Below are positions 48,040 to 58,412 of a stretch of DNA of 64,000 nt, piece by piece. Below the pieces are notes generated by a model, which ran no database searches, had not been told where the DNA came from, and saw only the letters and a list, made by a program, of their open reading frames with translations. The stretch comes from Norana najaformis (taxonomy: Eukaryota; Annelida; Clitellata; Crassiclitellata; Hormogastridae), in the NCBI GenBank assembly GCA_964023275.1, contig OZ029927.1:21210480-21274479 (forward strand). The letters run 5' to 3'. How positions within the stretch are numbered: position 1 is the stretch's first letter; each line of letters opens with the position of its first letter. Made by a program: the position numbers and the translations under genes.

Positions 48040-48380
48040 GTGTACTGCACGGTGATCTATTCGGAATCGGGCTGGTTCTGCAATCCAAAGATTGCAGTTT
48101 CGAGTCTGCTGATGGGACTCAGTGTGATGACCTTCGCAAATTGTTTGCCTAGATTTCTATCGCTCCTCAGATTCAGAAATGTTTATTCATAAGAATTCTT
48201 ACAAAACAAATGCTTGACAATATGTGTCCCTCCTACATGACCTCGATGCATAAATAATTAGTCTTCTAGTGATAGATAGGTCTATATGATAGCAGTTCTT
48301 GAGTGTGTAGCTGCCGGAAAATGAGGTATTCTGGATATTTCCCGATCATTAAGTGTGAAAATCTGGCAATCTGGCTAATT
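48040..48380 (+). repeat. SINE-2, head and body, tail lost
   Basis: Has GCACGGTGATCTATTCGGAA, the B-box-like TTTCGAGTCTGC and CCTCGATGCATAAATAATTAG, but stops at about 48380 without the TATG tail. Confidence 0.6.
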
Positions 48381-48454
48381 AACAGGGTATAATTATTTGG
48401 AACTTAGAAATCTATATTAGTAACTTTATTATAGTCACTGGTTAATCAGGTCAT

Positions 48455-48785
48455 TTCTCTGTAGGGCCTGCATGAAGCAGTTAATGCTGTTCGCGTCTCA
48501 GGATAAACACATCAGGAAGTAACTTTAGAGCGGATATTTAGACGGCATATTGCGTTAAAACGGAAATCTAGGCGTATATGTCTGTAAATCGCAGGAAGTA
48601 AGCCCTCTGCATATCATCAGGTCGTGCTGTTCGCGTCTCAAGATAAAAACACTTCAGTATGTAATTCGTCGGTATATATTAATGTATGGCGCCATAACGG
48701 ATTTACATTCATATGCGTCTGTAATTCGCAAGAGATTAAAGTCGTTTAGACAGGCTAAACATTGAAAGCATAAAAGTTGCTCAAA
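48455..48785 (+). promoter_or_regulatory. Doubled upstream block of CTLR-D
   Basis: Two tandem blocks. The first (48455-48600) has GTTAATGCTGTTCGCGTCTC and ACACATCAGGAAGTAACTT, as in front of E. The second (48600-48785) has GTGCTGTTCGCGTCTCAAGA and ACACTTCAGTATGTAATTCG, as in front of C. Any regulatory element in the block is therefore present twice before D. Confidence 0.5.
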
Positions 48786-51700
48786 ATGAAGATTTCTTTA
48801 ATTTACCTGTTGTTAGCTGGTGAGTGGTAGTCTGTTAGTTAACACTTATTTGTCTTACTAATTTTAGGTCTTTATGAAAACTCATAGACAACGCATGTAA
48901 TAAGGCTAGGCCAATTTTAGTGTAGCACCCTATTGCATTCGACAGATTCATTTATTTATGATAGCCCGATAGTCCTATGCAGTCTGCGTTTTGTCTTTAA
49001 AGGAAGAGTTGAACTCCGGCGAATGGTTCAGATGACCCAAAATTAAAGATTTATTTTCCCATACATTTCACTTCTGCACACAGATCTTCCCGTATTGTTG
49101 CCAATCACAAATCTCAACACGCCTACATGGAAATTCGTTTCGGTCATATTTCAATTCTCTTTAGATTTATCAATATAAAATATCATTTTTGGAAGCCAAG
49201 AACGGTTTCTTCATGCCTGACAGAGCCATTTACAGAATGTAATTGATTCTAATAAAGACCCAAAATAGGAAGTAATATGCGTAGGCCTTATATTATGCGT
49301 AGGCCTTATATGGCAAATAATCAGTCTAAATGCATTTCCTTTTCTTCAGCGAATTTTGTCACCACCGTCGTTACCTATTACAGAAAGTGTTACGAGGAAT
49401 TTTCAGTCTGCTTGGTAACAAACACTGATGAACGATCTTTTTGGAGAAAATTTCTACTTAACCTAAGATCAGCCAAAGAGTGGTGCAAAGAGAATTCATC
49501 GTCGCTGGCCAGAATAACTAATGAAACGGTTCAATCCGCCTTAGCAGCGTTTATTAACGATTCCTCTGCGGGACTGGATTCGGATGCAATAACGATTGGC
49601 TACCGATCAAAACTAAATTACTGGGAGTGGACCAATAGCAGAAGATCAGGTGGTTGTAATAACTAAATCATCTGGATCAAATATAGTTGTCTTTTCTCAT
49701 AATCAGTCAGTCAGTCAATCAATCACTCAATGAATCAGCCATTCAGACAACCAGTCAACCAGCCAGTCAGCCAGTCATTAACTTGTACAATTGCGATGAT
49801 TTGTGCATTTGCGTTGAAAAAGTCACCTTTTTAAACAGTATAGCCTTATGCAATAGATGATTTCTTTGTAAATAGTTCCTTGCGTACTGTGATTTGTGAT
49901 ATTTTACTGTTGACTCTGTCCCAAAAGTTGTGAACAACTCCCGCTAGTAAGTAGTTTTGAATGAGAGGGTTTTTCTAATGGCCCTGCAGTTGGTGTCCAT
50001 AAAAATATCGATATTCCTGGTAAGACACCAGCGTCTTAAACATGGCGATGGTATAAGTCAGACTTGACAGGGTACTTTTATTATCACAATTATTAATTAA
50101 TGACTTCTGTAGCACCGGTATCTTATGCACAACACATAAACAGACGGCGCACCTCAACCAAACCGCAATCAGGTCATTATCCAAAAGGTCAGTACATAAG
50201 ACAGAGAGGCAGTTGATAAGGAATTTGAAAAGGTAAGTCTTAAGCTGAAAAAAATGACCGAGGCAACTGGGTAGAACGAGCAGCTACAGGAATAGAGTTC
50301 CAAAATCTAGGTCCAGCAACCGAAAAAGTTTCTTGCAACAAGAACTTAGGTTCAAAAAGAAAAAGGTAATCAGATGACCTAATGGAATAATGATAAGACT
50401 GGAGAGTAAAAATGATTTTAACTACTATGGTTGACAAAATATCAATGTGCTATAAAACATAGGCTACAATTTGATACAAATTCTTTGCTGACGAAGAATC
50501 CAATGCAAAAATTTAAGTAAAGGGTTCATAAGTTCATATCTTGATGTATTATCATGATTTCAGCTCAAGACTTCTCAATTTTCTGGAGTTTCTGCAATTT
50601 TGACTTTGTGATAATAGGTAAGAAGCGAATTGCAGTAATCTAGCTGAGTTTAGAACAACACCTAATTAAAGAGCAGAATCAGCCAACTCAATGAGTGAGT
50701 CACCTGGTTTTAATTATTTGATCATTTAGAACCTTCTGAGTTGCTGTGGAGTGCCCAGAGGCAGAAATTCAGTTTTTGGTGAGTGCTGTTGCAGTAAGTC
50801 ATTTTCATTCAGGGTACGTGTCTTCTAATGTTAAAGCAATTTATCCGTTTGCTGACTACTACAAATTTCGCTACGCCTACTTACTAGTCCCAGCAGGAAG
50901 AAATGACACCTTAAAAGCCGGCAGCGGGACTTCTGAAAGAAACTTTATCTGCTCCTATGTCAGTCGCAGTAAGTATCTTGACGTGTCTCTGCAGAAAGTG
51001 CGATATAGAAAGTTCGCAACTGCTTTGCATTTCTTTCCAGTGACGCTAGGACATCTTTAAAACTAGTGATGGAAGTAAAGCACAACTGGATAGAAGAAGG
51101 CGATGAGAGGAAGATTGTCCGGTCAATGCGATGATTATTAGCTCTCATGGTCTTACAGTAGGCTGATTTCCTATTATGCCCTTGCAGTTTAAGCTGTCTA
51201 GGTTCTGTAAATTTAGGATTACCTACAAAAGAATAATCGGCTGATCTCGTTTGTTTTTAAGCAGTCCTGTTAATTAACAAACCAAAATAAATTCTGGAGT
51301 GTGAGGCAAGTCGAATATAAGGCCTCTGGAATTGACAGAGGATTAGTGTACTTAATCTGCGATTGATGTGTCAAATTTTCAGATTCCGATTGTTTAGACG
51401 GTCATCTGCAGTTGGGAAATAGTTGCTACAAAATCCACCACAACGAAACAGCCACTTGGTTTGTCGCTAGAAATCTTTGTCTTCAAGAAGACTGTGACCT
51501 TGCAACCTTCGAAGGTGTCGATGTCTTTGCTATTTCAGGGTGGTTACACAATGGAGAATATTGGATTGGACTGCGGAAAGAAAAATGGAATTGGATATAT
51601 GGTGAAAGTAAGCAGAAGACGAAATACTATACTGTAGATATACGCTTACCTCAAGAAGATGGCCAAGGTGTTTATACTATACAATATTATTTGATGTTTT

Positions 51701-54700
51701 ACTTAATAATACTCAATCTCCACGGAAAGCCAATAAATGCTCAACTTGGGCTTATATAGGCCTATATCCTGGATGACTTTTCTACATGCTATATCAGTTT
51801 ATTAAGATAAATTAAGCGCTCTCTGTGCAAAACCAAAAGCTCCCAACGTATGCTAATTAATAATAAATTTCTTGAAAAGGTATATGACAGAAGGTTAAAT
51901 GAGGCAATTGAACACAACTATTATTCTGTAATTACTTCGGATGCCAACACTTGTTAAGACCGAGACTGTTGTTGTTTTAGGGGATTTAGAGATTAAATAC
52001 TCCAACTGGGACGATCGTAGACCAAACCTTACAGTTGGAGACTGCCTATGTCTATCAGCAAATACTGGAAAATGGAAAGACTGTGACTGCTCAGAGAAGA
52101 ATAGCTACATCTGCATTCAAGGTTGTTCAACCATTGAAAAAAACTATGACCTGATTCCAGTATTTTATAAATACCAGTAAAATTAAATGCACGCTAATCC
52201 AGTCCTTATAATCTAGTGATTTCTATGGCATTGTTTCCTAATATACAATCGCTGGCAACTTTAAACGTTTTGTACCTACACCCCTTAATACCTATAGCTA
52301 TACGCTTTCAACCGCGGTCTATAGAGAATTTATAATGCGTTTATATTTGTGTAATCAGGAAAACTTAATAGAAAACGTTTTGTTAAACACACCTCTCATT
52401 TGCCTGTATGGTCCAGAATATGTGTTGTTAATTAAAATTATTAATTAAAATAATTAATAAAAAATTATTTAATTTTTAATTAAAAATTTTAACTAAAATT
52501 ATTTATCATACCCATATTTTGAAGAATAAGAGTGGAATAGTTTGACGTGCAAATGTTTCTTGCACAACTGATTTTCCCGCTGGGTTATAGTCACTGCCAT
52601 TCTCTCCATAGACAAACTGTTTTAGTATGATAGCATGATATTACATATTCGTGTATAAGACTAATAATTCTTGTATTTAGACACTGTATCGAATTCAAGC
52701 ACAACATCAACCAGGCCATTGCTCGCTTCTATGATGGGTGCATCTCATTTCCATTCAAGTCCAACTCAGATACTGGATAACGTCGACAGAAATCGTTCAG
52801 GCAGTACCAGCCAAACTTCTGAATTTGCAGGTATGAAGCAACAAACATAGTTTACAGCTGCCGTCCTCCTATAAGCCCTACCTACAAAGAACTTCATGGT
52901 CGAAAACATCGAGCTACCTTGCATTCCATTCACGCTTATCCCATAATTACTGTCAACTTTTTCTGGCCATTTGTTTATCCCATCGCTTCAAAAGGAAACA
53001 CTGGGGAAACTAGTCCATCTCTGTGGAGTTTGCATTATTCGCTTGCGACGGCTTTTTCTTAGCTCATCTCGCTAACAGTTGAAGACTCGTCTTCTTCCAT
53101 CTACTGGGTTTTTGAGCTGAATGACAGGATACCCAATCATTTGTATGTAGACTTTGAACGCCAACCGTCACAGATCGACCTGACTCCTCGAGTGACGTCA
53201 GCACGTCGCATCTTCGACCACCTATGGCAGACCGTGTTGGACGGTGGTGCTATCGTCTGGCGTCGTTCAACGTCTTCGAGGCTGTTGGCGGCAGGAAAAC
53301 TGACCACGGTGTCATCTGTCAACTTTATATGTGAACCCGTTTCCTGGGCCCAGCGAGTGTTCAAGTGAAGTTTCTAGTCACTTGAACAATGGTTGCTAGC
53401 TGATGAACTATTTGTTCAAAGATATTTTAAAATAATTTTGGCACGAGTGAATTACGCTTCTGATTAGTTTCTTTTGAAGTGGCGCTTTATAAATGCTAAA
53501 CTACAATTAGAATATAACAACCTTAATGCAAACTAATCCTTCAATTCTATCCTCATTTCTTTCTTGTCTTTCATTCTGTCTTCAGTCTCGATTCTCACCA
53601 AGTGTTCTTCGTCGAATACCTTCAGAGACGAGAGTTCTCAAACTTTTGATAACTTATCACTTCCTTTAAATCCATGAAACTGTAACAATATATATATATA
53701 TATTATATAGAATTCTCCACTGGAAATACTTATTTTTCCATCAGAACGAAAGGCAAGGTCATCCACTTCTTTTGTAGCAATGCTTACGTCTTTTAGATCA
53801 AGAGGCATTTTCAGCTCTTAAATCCTATATCTTATAACCATGTTTGGGAGCGTTTGACAGGTATACTGTAGCCATAAAATGCTCGGATTAGACATTCTTT
53901 ATATATACTGTACGACACAGTAGATTAAAATGATAGCGCAATATAATATTTTTTGTTTTATAATACAGGCAATCAACGTCTTATCGTCTGGGTACCACTT
54001 GTTCTCCTAATTATTTTTATCATATTGGCAACTGCTGTCGCGATCTGTATCGTCATCAAGAAATACCGTAAACCGTTTGTATAACGTCACCATTGGTGAC
54101 TTACTTTCTTATCTCTGCTAAAATCCTGTTTACTGTTAGTCGGTGGTAAGCATGGTTCTTCTATGCAAAATGACTCAAAATATGTCGGGATTGAAGAGCT
54201 TATCTCAAACCCATGATTCAAATGTTTAGCAGTGAGAAGTCTAAAATAATGACGATTGAATTTGACTCGAACTAGGTTGAAGTTATTCAGCCGAGTCCCA
54301 TCGTAATCATAATTCTAATCGTAAGCTCGAGATTTATACAGTGCCTAACAAAAGCTAAGTCGCGAGAACCAGCTTATTCAAAGGCGCTCAATCAAAACAA
54401 AATCGATAGGCAAGTAGGGTCAGATTCGGTTTCAGACTAAGATTCAACGGTTAGGAAGGCAGACAGTCAGACGGCTATGATAGATGGTGTTTAGAATAGG
54501 AACGGCGAGAGAAAGATAGGAGGAATAGGAGGAATCCGTATAGCGTTTGTGGAATGTTTTCAGTTATACTGGACTAATGATGACCTCATGTTCGTCTCAT
54601 GTGCGGTCTTCCAGGGTGATAGATTCAGTAACTTCATAGTTCATTGTTCATTGTGACAGTAATCGTAACTCTGCAGTTATAAGCGCTATTTAAAAATGAA

Positions 54701-55162
54701 AAGCAGGGTATCAGCTTATTCGCGGGCGCTGTGTCAAATGAGAAGGGTTTTCTTGAGATAAAGAATGAAGACTAAGCTTCGGTTTGCGGTAGACCAGAGA
54801 GGGTATAAACAGAAAAGCTGATACGGTGGGTTGTGTTTAGTTCAAGTGAAATTGGAAGACTGATGGTTTTTAGAATCAGGATAGGATTTCAGGAACTCAG
54901 GGTTATTATTTATTGTTTCCTTTAAAGATTATGGTTCATTGCAATTCTTCAGGTTTCTTTGTAACTGTTTTATGGGTTCGTTGTCATAGTTTACTGGTTT
55001 TTCGTGATCCATAGGAAGAGGCTGGAAGTCCATGAAGGGTCATATACGAGCATTACCAACCAATCACCACACACTGTAGATGCATATGCAACCCTGAATC
55101 CAGAACCTTCGAACGAAAACAGAACCTACTCTGAAATACTTTACGAAACAATCGAAGACTAA
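48786..55162 (+). CDS. CTLR-D: twin C-type lectin receptor, intact
   Basis: Exons: 48786-48819 (MKISLIYLLLA), 49350-49649 and 50795-50968 (CTLD1), 51383-51607 and 51981-52121 (CTLD2), 52681-52830 (stalk), 53969-54074 (membrane), 55015-55162 (tail). Sum 1278 nt, 425 residues; every junction is in phase. CTLD1 (about 12-169) has YYRKCYEEFSVC, AKEWCKE, LNYWEWTN and NFICSY. It lacks the inner disulphide pair of a standard CTLD. CTLD2 (about 170-291) is long-form with CLDGHL, NSCYKIHHNETATWF, YWIGLR, SNWDDRRPN, KDCDC and YICIQ. The RPN loop replaces EPN and there is no WND. The stalk is Ser/Thr-rich. The membrane exon (about 342-377) reads RLIVWVPLVLLIIFIILATA. The tail is the shortest and lacks a C-terminal extension: YATL, YSEI, YETI, stop. 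The acceptor TTGCAG at 50789-50794 restores the phase that A and C lack. Likely a plasma-membrane recognition receptor; ligand unknown. Confidence 0.85.
49695..49780 (+). repeat. CAGT/CAAT simple repeat
   Basis: Imperfect CAGTCAGTCAATCAATC run just after the first CTLD1 exon of D; CTLR-A, C and E have similar CAGT runs at the same place. Confidence 0.85.
49965..50745 (-). mobile_element. CR1/L2-like LINE 3' part in CTLR-D intron 2
   Basis: The minus-strand frame reads FSVAGPRFWNSIPVAARSTQ, then after a one-base shift QLKTYLFKFLINCLSVL, the classic C-terminus of CR1/L2-type reverse transcriptases. The 3' end lies near 49965 (TAATTAATGACTTCTGTAGC words). The same insertion, longer on its 5' side, is in CTLR-E. 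Confidence 0.75.
52890..53520 (+). repeat. FamG repeat in CTLR-D stalk-membrane intron
   Basis: Counterpart of 26270-26940, ending AAGTGGCGCTTTATAAATGC. The open frames on both strands at 53137-53368 belong to it. Confidence 0.55.
54300..54565 (+). repeat. FamA repeat, CTLR-D membrane-tail intron
   Basis: Near full length; follows CATCGTAATCATAATTC. Confidence 0.6.
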
Positions 55163-55283
55163 ACGCAGGAGAATACTAACTAGATGCAAATCGATCTTCG
55201 CCTGTGCATTTGTTTGTAAATCGTTGTTCGTTGTGTATGCCGTTCTGTTGTTCATCACTGTGTTCTATAATATGTGGCTGCTA

Positions 55284-55515
55284 TTAATCGCAATCGTAAA
55301 CCTCTACAGCACCCTGTGACAACTAAGTAGCGGGAACCATCTTATCCGCAGGCGCTTAGTCAAAACAAAATCGATAGGCTGGAAGGGTCAGATTCGGTTT
55401 CAGGTCAGGCAGGTGGCCACAAGGCAACGATGGATGGTGCTTGGAATTGGAGCCGTAAGATCGATAAAGGGAAGAGAAGGAATCCGGATATGATCCGTGG
55501 AAGAGGAACATTGTG
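55284..55515 (+). repeat. FamA repeat, downstream of CTLR-D
   Basis: Starts about 120 bases after the stop, in the same place as 37096 after B. Confidence 0.6.
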
Positions 55516-55734
55516 CTCGCCTGTGGATCCTTCTATCGACTCAGACGAGCACAACAAAATCGCTTTCTCCCAGTATACTTAGTAATTTCTATAACGCCGG
55601 GTGTCTGATGCATAAGACGTCAACCGGGGAACGGGAGAAACTGGGATAAACAGAGCATTTCCCCAAAAGGACGTTTTCCCGATCAAGCGCGCAAATGCTC
55701 TGTGCGGACTAGCCTACTTACATCGAAATTTATG

Positions 55735-56005
55735 CACTGGTCTTTCACTCAAGACTGAAGACATTACTTTTCCAAAATATTATCCTGATTCTTCCTCTTC
55801 CCCTTATCTGTCTTCCCGCTCCAATTTTAAACACCATCCAACGTATCCGTCCGACTGTCTGCCTGCCTGGCTCCTCGATCTTGACCTGGAACCGAACCCT
55901 TTCTGCATATAGATTTTGTCTTGACTGAGCGCCTTGAATAAGCTGCTTCTCACGACTTAACTTTCGCTGGGCGCTGTAGAAATCTCGAGATTACGATTAC
56001 AAATG
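55735..56005 (-). repeat. FamA repeat (reverse), between D and E
   Basis: Counterpart of 38455-38695, ending GGGCGCTGTAGAAATCTCGA. Confidence 0.6.
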
Positions 56006-56277
56006 ACTAGGGTAATTGAAACTCTACCATCTCCGTACCAGGTATCATTGGTATTTCAAGTGGGAGTCGTAAGATGAGAGAGTTTGCAAGGTAAACATTG
56101 AGGACACGCCTTTTTCAAACTGACTGATAGCCACCTACAGAGAGTCTCAGAGAGGGTCTAAACTGGCGCTAAACAAATATTCGGTTATCATTGCAATTGC
56201 AGTAACGGTGTCAACATCCACAAATGACAATCGAATTGAATAGAATGTAACGAAGTGCGCTTCCAAAGTATGTAATG

Positions 56278-56960
56278 TAATGTGCGGCACGGTGATCTGT
56301 TTGGAAGCGCGCTGGTTCTCTAATCCAAAGGTTGCAGGTTCGAGTCTGATGTTCGGACTCCGTGTGATGACCTTCGGCAAATTGTTTGCACAACTTTTAT
56401 CGCTCCTCAGATTCAGAAATATTTATTCTTACATTTCTTACAAAAGAAATCCCTGACATATTCATGGTAGCTCTCCTACATGACCTCGATGCATAAATAA
56501 GTAGGCATCTAGTGATAGACACTATATATAGTATAGCAATTCTAGAGTGTGCAACTGCTCTCAAATGCGGTATTCTGGCTATTTCCCGATCATTAAGTGG
56601 GCAAATCTAGTATGTAACAGGATACAAATGTTTCCGTTTAGCGTGACTATTTGATTACTCACAGCGCTCATTAATTCAATTATTCTGGTGTAAGTTGGTC
56701 GAACGGCCATCTCTGCTTAACGTGACCGTCTCGTTACGAAACCATATTAATACAGCGTTTAGAAAATAGAGCTTTCACGCAGTTAGACAAGCATGTATGA
56801 ATTTCCGTAAGTTTGTGTGTATGTATGTATGCAGTTAGACAAGTATGTATGTATGTAAGTATGTATGCATGCATATGCGTATGTATGCATTTATATAGGT
56901 ATGTATATATGTATGTATGTATGTATTTATGCAGGTGCACAAGTGTATGTATGTTTTGCA
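56278..56960 (+). repeat. SINE-2, most complete copy
   Basis: Head GTGCGGCACGGTGATCTG, box B-like GGTTCGAGTCTG about 45 bases further on, body with CCTCGATGCATAAATAAGTA and CATTAAGTGGGC, then CACGCAGTTAGACAAG and TATG repeats (56810-56960). Confidence 0.7.
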
Positions 56961-57124
56961 TGTATGTACTAGCATACCTGTACATACAAACATAAGGTTT
57001 GCCTTACCTTGCAGGTAGCAAGGTAGGATGGGCTGCTGTGCATGCGAGCTCGAAGGCCGACTGTATAGAGGGTCTTAAGTCAGTCGTTGGGTGACAGAGC
57101 GAACTTAAGTGGAATTTGGGAAAT

Positions 57125-57420
57125 TAAAATTTAGCGTGACTGAATGTTCACATGGATCGTTAAGTCTATGATTTGGTGTAAATTAGCCGAAAGATATTAA
57201 AATAACCTCGTTCTGACAGTTGGAAAATAGAGCTTTCACGCAGTTAGACCAGTATGTATATATGTATGTATGTATGTATGTATGCATGTATGTATGTATA
57301 TATGTATGTATGTATGTATGCATGCATGTATGTATGTATATATGTATGTATGTATGTATGCATGCATGTATGTATGAATGTGTGTATGCATGTATATATG
57401 TATGTACATGTATCTAAACA
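57125..57420 (+). repeat. SINE-2 3' end with long TATG tail
   Basis: Only the last 120 bases of the body remain (GTTGGAAAATAGAGC, TTCACGCAGTTAGACC), followed by about 165 bases of TATG/CATG repeats (57252-57420). It is truncated at its 5' end. Confidence 0.65.
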
Positions 57421-57687
57421 GTTACTATAGTTAAATATATTCGATCGGTATATATATTCAAGATTGTCAGTTACTAGTGTCGATTGTAATCTATGTCCGA
57501 AACATGTTCAAATCTTTTGTTTGAACTAAATGGCTTTGAATACAAAAGATGCAAGATGCTGGGCGTCTCTTGTTTTGAAATAAAGATGGTACCAGTGGCC
57601 AAAAAAACAGATGCAGGATGTTCATGGCTTTCCTGGCACTGTTTGGATTAAGCTGACGTCTATCGTTCTCGGTAAAACGTGCATTTT

Positions 57688-57784
57688 GCTAGTTAGCTAT
57701 TAAACTACTAGTTGACCTGCTGAGGCCTAGCTTAATAGCTAACTAGCAAATTGTGTGTGAGTATTAAGCTAGGCCTCAGCAGGT
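57688..57784. repeat. Overlapping inverted repeats
   Basis: Perfect 17-base arms at 57688-57704 and 57732-57748, and perfect 23-base arms at 57715-57737 and 57762-57784. The two pairs share 57732-57737, so only one hairpin can form at a time. The core of the larger arm is GAGGCCTAGC. Not seen elsewhere in the window. Confidence 0.85.
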
Positions 57785-57993
57785 ATGCTAGTAATCAAAC
57801 AGTAATGTTTAAAATGCATACATGAGCTCTAGGCATAATGTCCCTTTGTATTGGCACAAGGCATCTATTGGTATAGATAACTGACAGGACTAAAATGTTC
57901 TGAACTTATAAATCATAGAGAAACTGTTTTTATGTGCCAATATGTAAATCGAATAGTATTTCTGGCAATAGAATCCATATATATACATATATA

Positions 57994-58120
57994 TACCTAT
58001 TACAAAAAGTGTTACTAGGACTTTTAGTCTGCTTGATTGCAAGCAACGATGGGCAATCTTTTTGGGGCATATTTCGACTTAGCTTAATATCAGCCAACGA
58101 CTGGAGAGAAAGGGAATCTG
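57994..58120 (+). pseudogene. Relic of a CTLD1 exon
   Basis: About 125 bases match the start of the first CTLD1 exon of D and E (from ACCTATTACAAAAAGTGTTA to the codons for ANDW). Stops and frameshifts interrupt it, and it has no acceptor or partner exons. It is the remains of another receptor gene between D and E. Confidence 0.7.
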
Positions 58121-58209
58121 TATACATATAGCTGGATAATTAAGAGAGTATTTTTATTTGGAACTTAGAAATATATATTAGTAATATTATTATACTCATT
58201 GGTTAATGG

Positions 58210-58412
58210 GGCCATTTCTCTGTAGGTCGTGATGGAGCAGTTAATGCTGTTCGCATCTCAGGATAAACACATCAGGAAGTAACTTGAAATCAGATATCTA
58301 GGTGACGTATGCATGGTTCTGAAACGGAGATCTAGGCATATATAGCTGCAAATTGCAATATGTTAAAGTCGTTTAGACAGGCTAAACATTGAAAGTATTA
58401 AAGTTGTTTAAG
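58210..58412 (+). promoter_or_regulatory. Conserved upstream block of CTLR-E
   Basis: Contains GTTAATGCTGTTCGCATCTC and ACACATCAGGAAGTAACTT as in the first block before D, then a CATATATAGC TATA-like word about 75 bases before the ATG and the shared GACAGGCTAAACATTGAAAG. Confidence 0.45.

Larger units (their letters stand above)
46400..48785. other. Interval between CTLR-C and CTLR-D
   Basis: No gene seen. Unassigned sequence (46400-46776) is followed by the LTR-like copy 2, a FamA reverse copy, a truncated SINE-2 and the doubled promoter-like block. The order matches the B-C interval from 37706 onward. Confidence 0.6.
55163..58412. other. Interval between CTLR-D and CTLR-E
   Basis: No intact gene. 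In order: FamA (55284-55515), sequence homologous to the 3' flank of the LTR-like copies but without the LTR itself (55510-55720), FamA reverse, SINE-2, a second SINE-2 3' end, a palindromic cluster (57688-57784), a CTLD relic (57994-58120) and the E-type upstream block. Confidence 0.6.

Noticed and set aside
53137-53368. Overlapping ORFs on both strands
   Set aside because: Inside FamG, also found in the A and E introns; no splice support.
28396-55162. Canonical ITAM in the receptor tails
   Set aside because: The spacing between the first two YxxL motifs is about ten residues and the third motif follows too closely. Reported only as ITAM-like.
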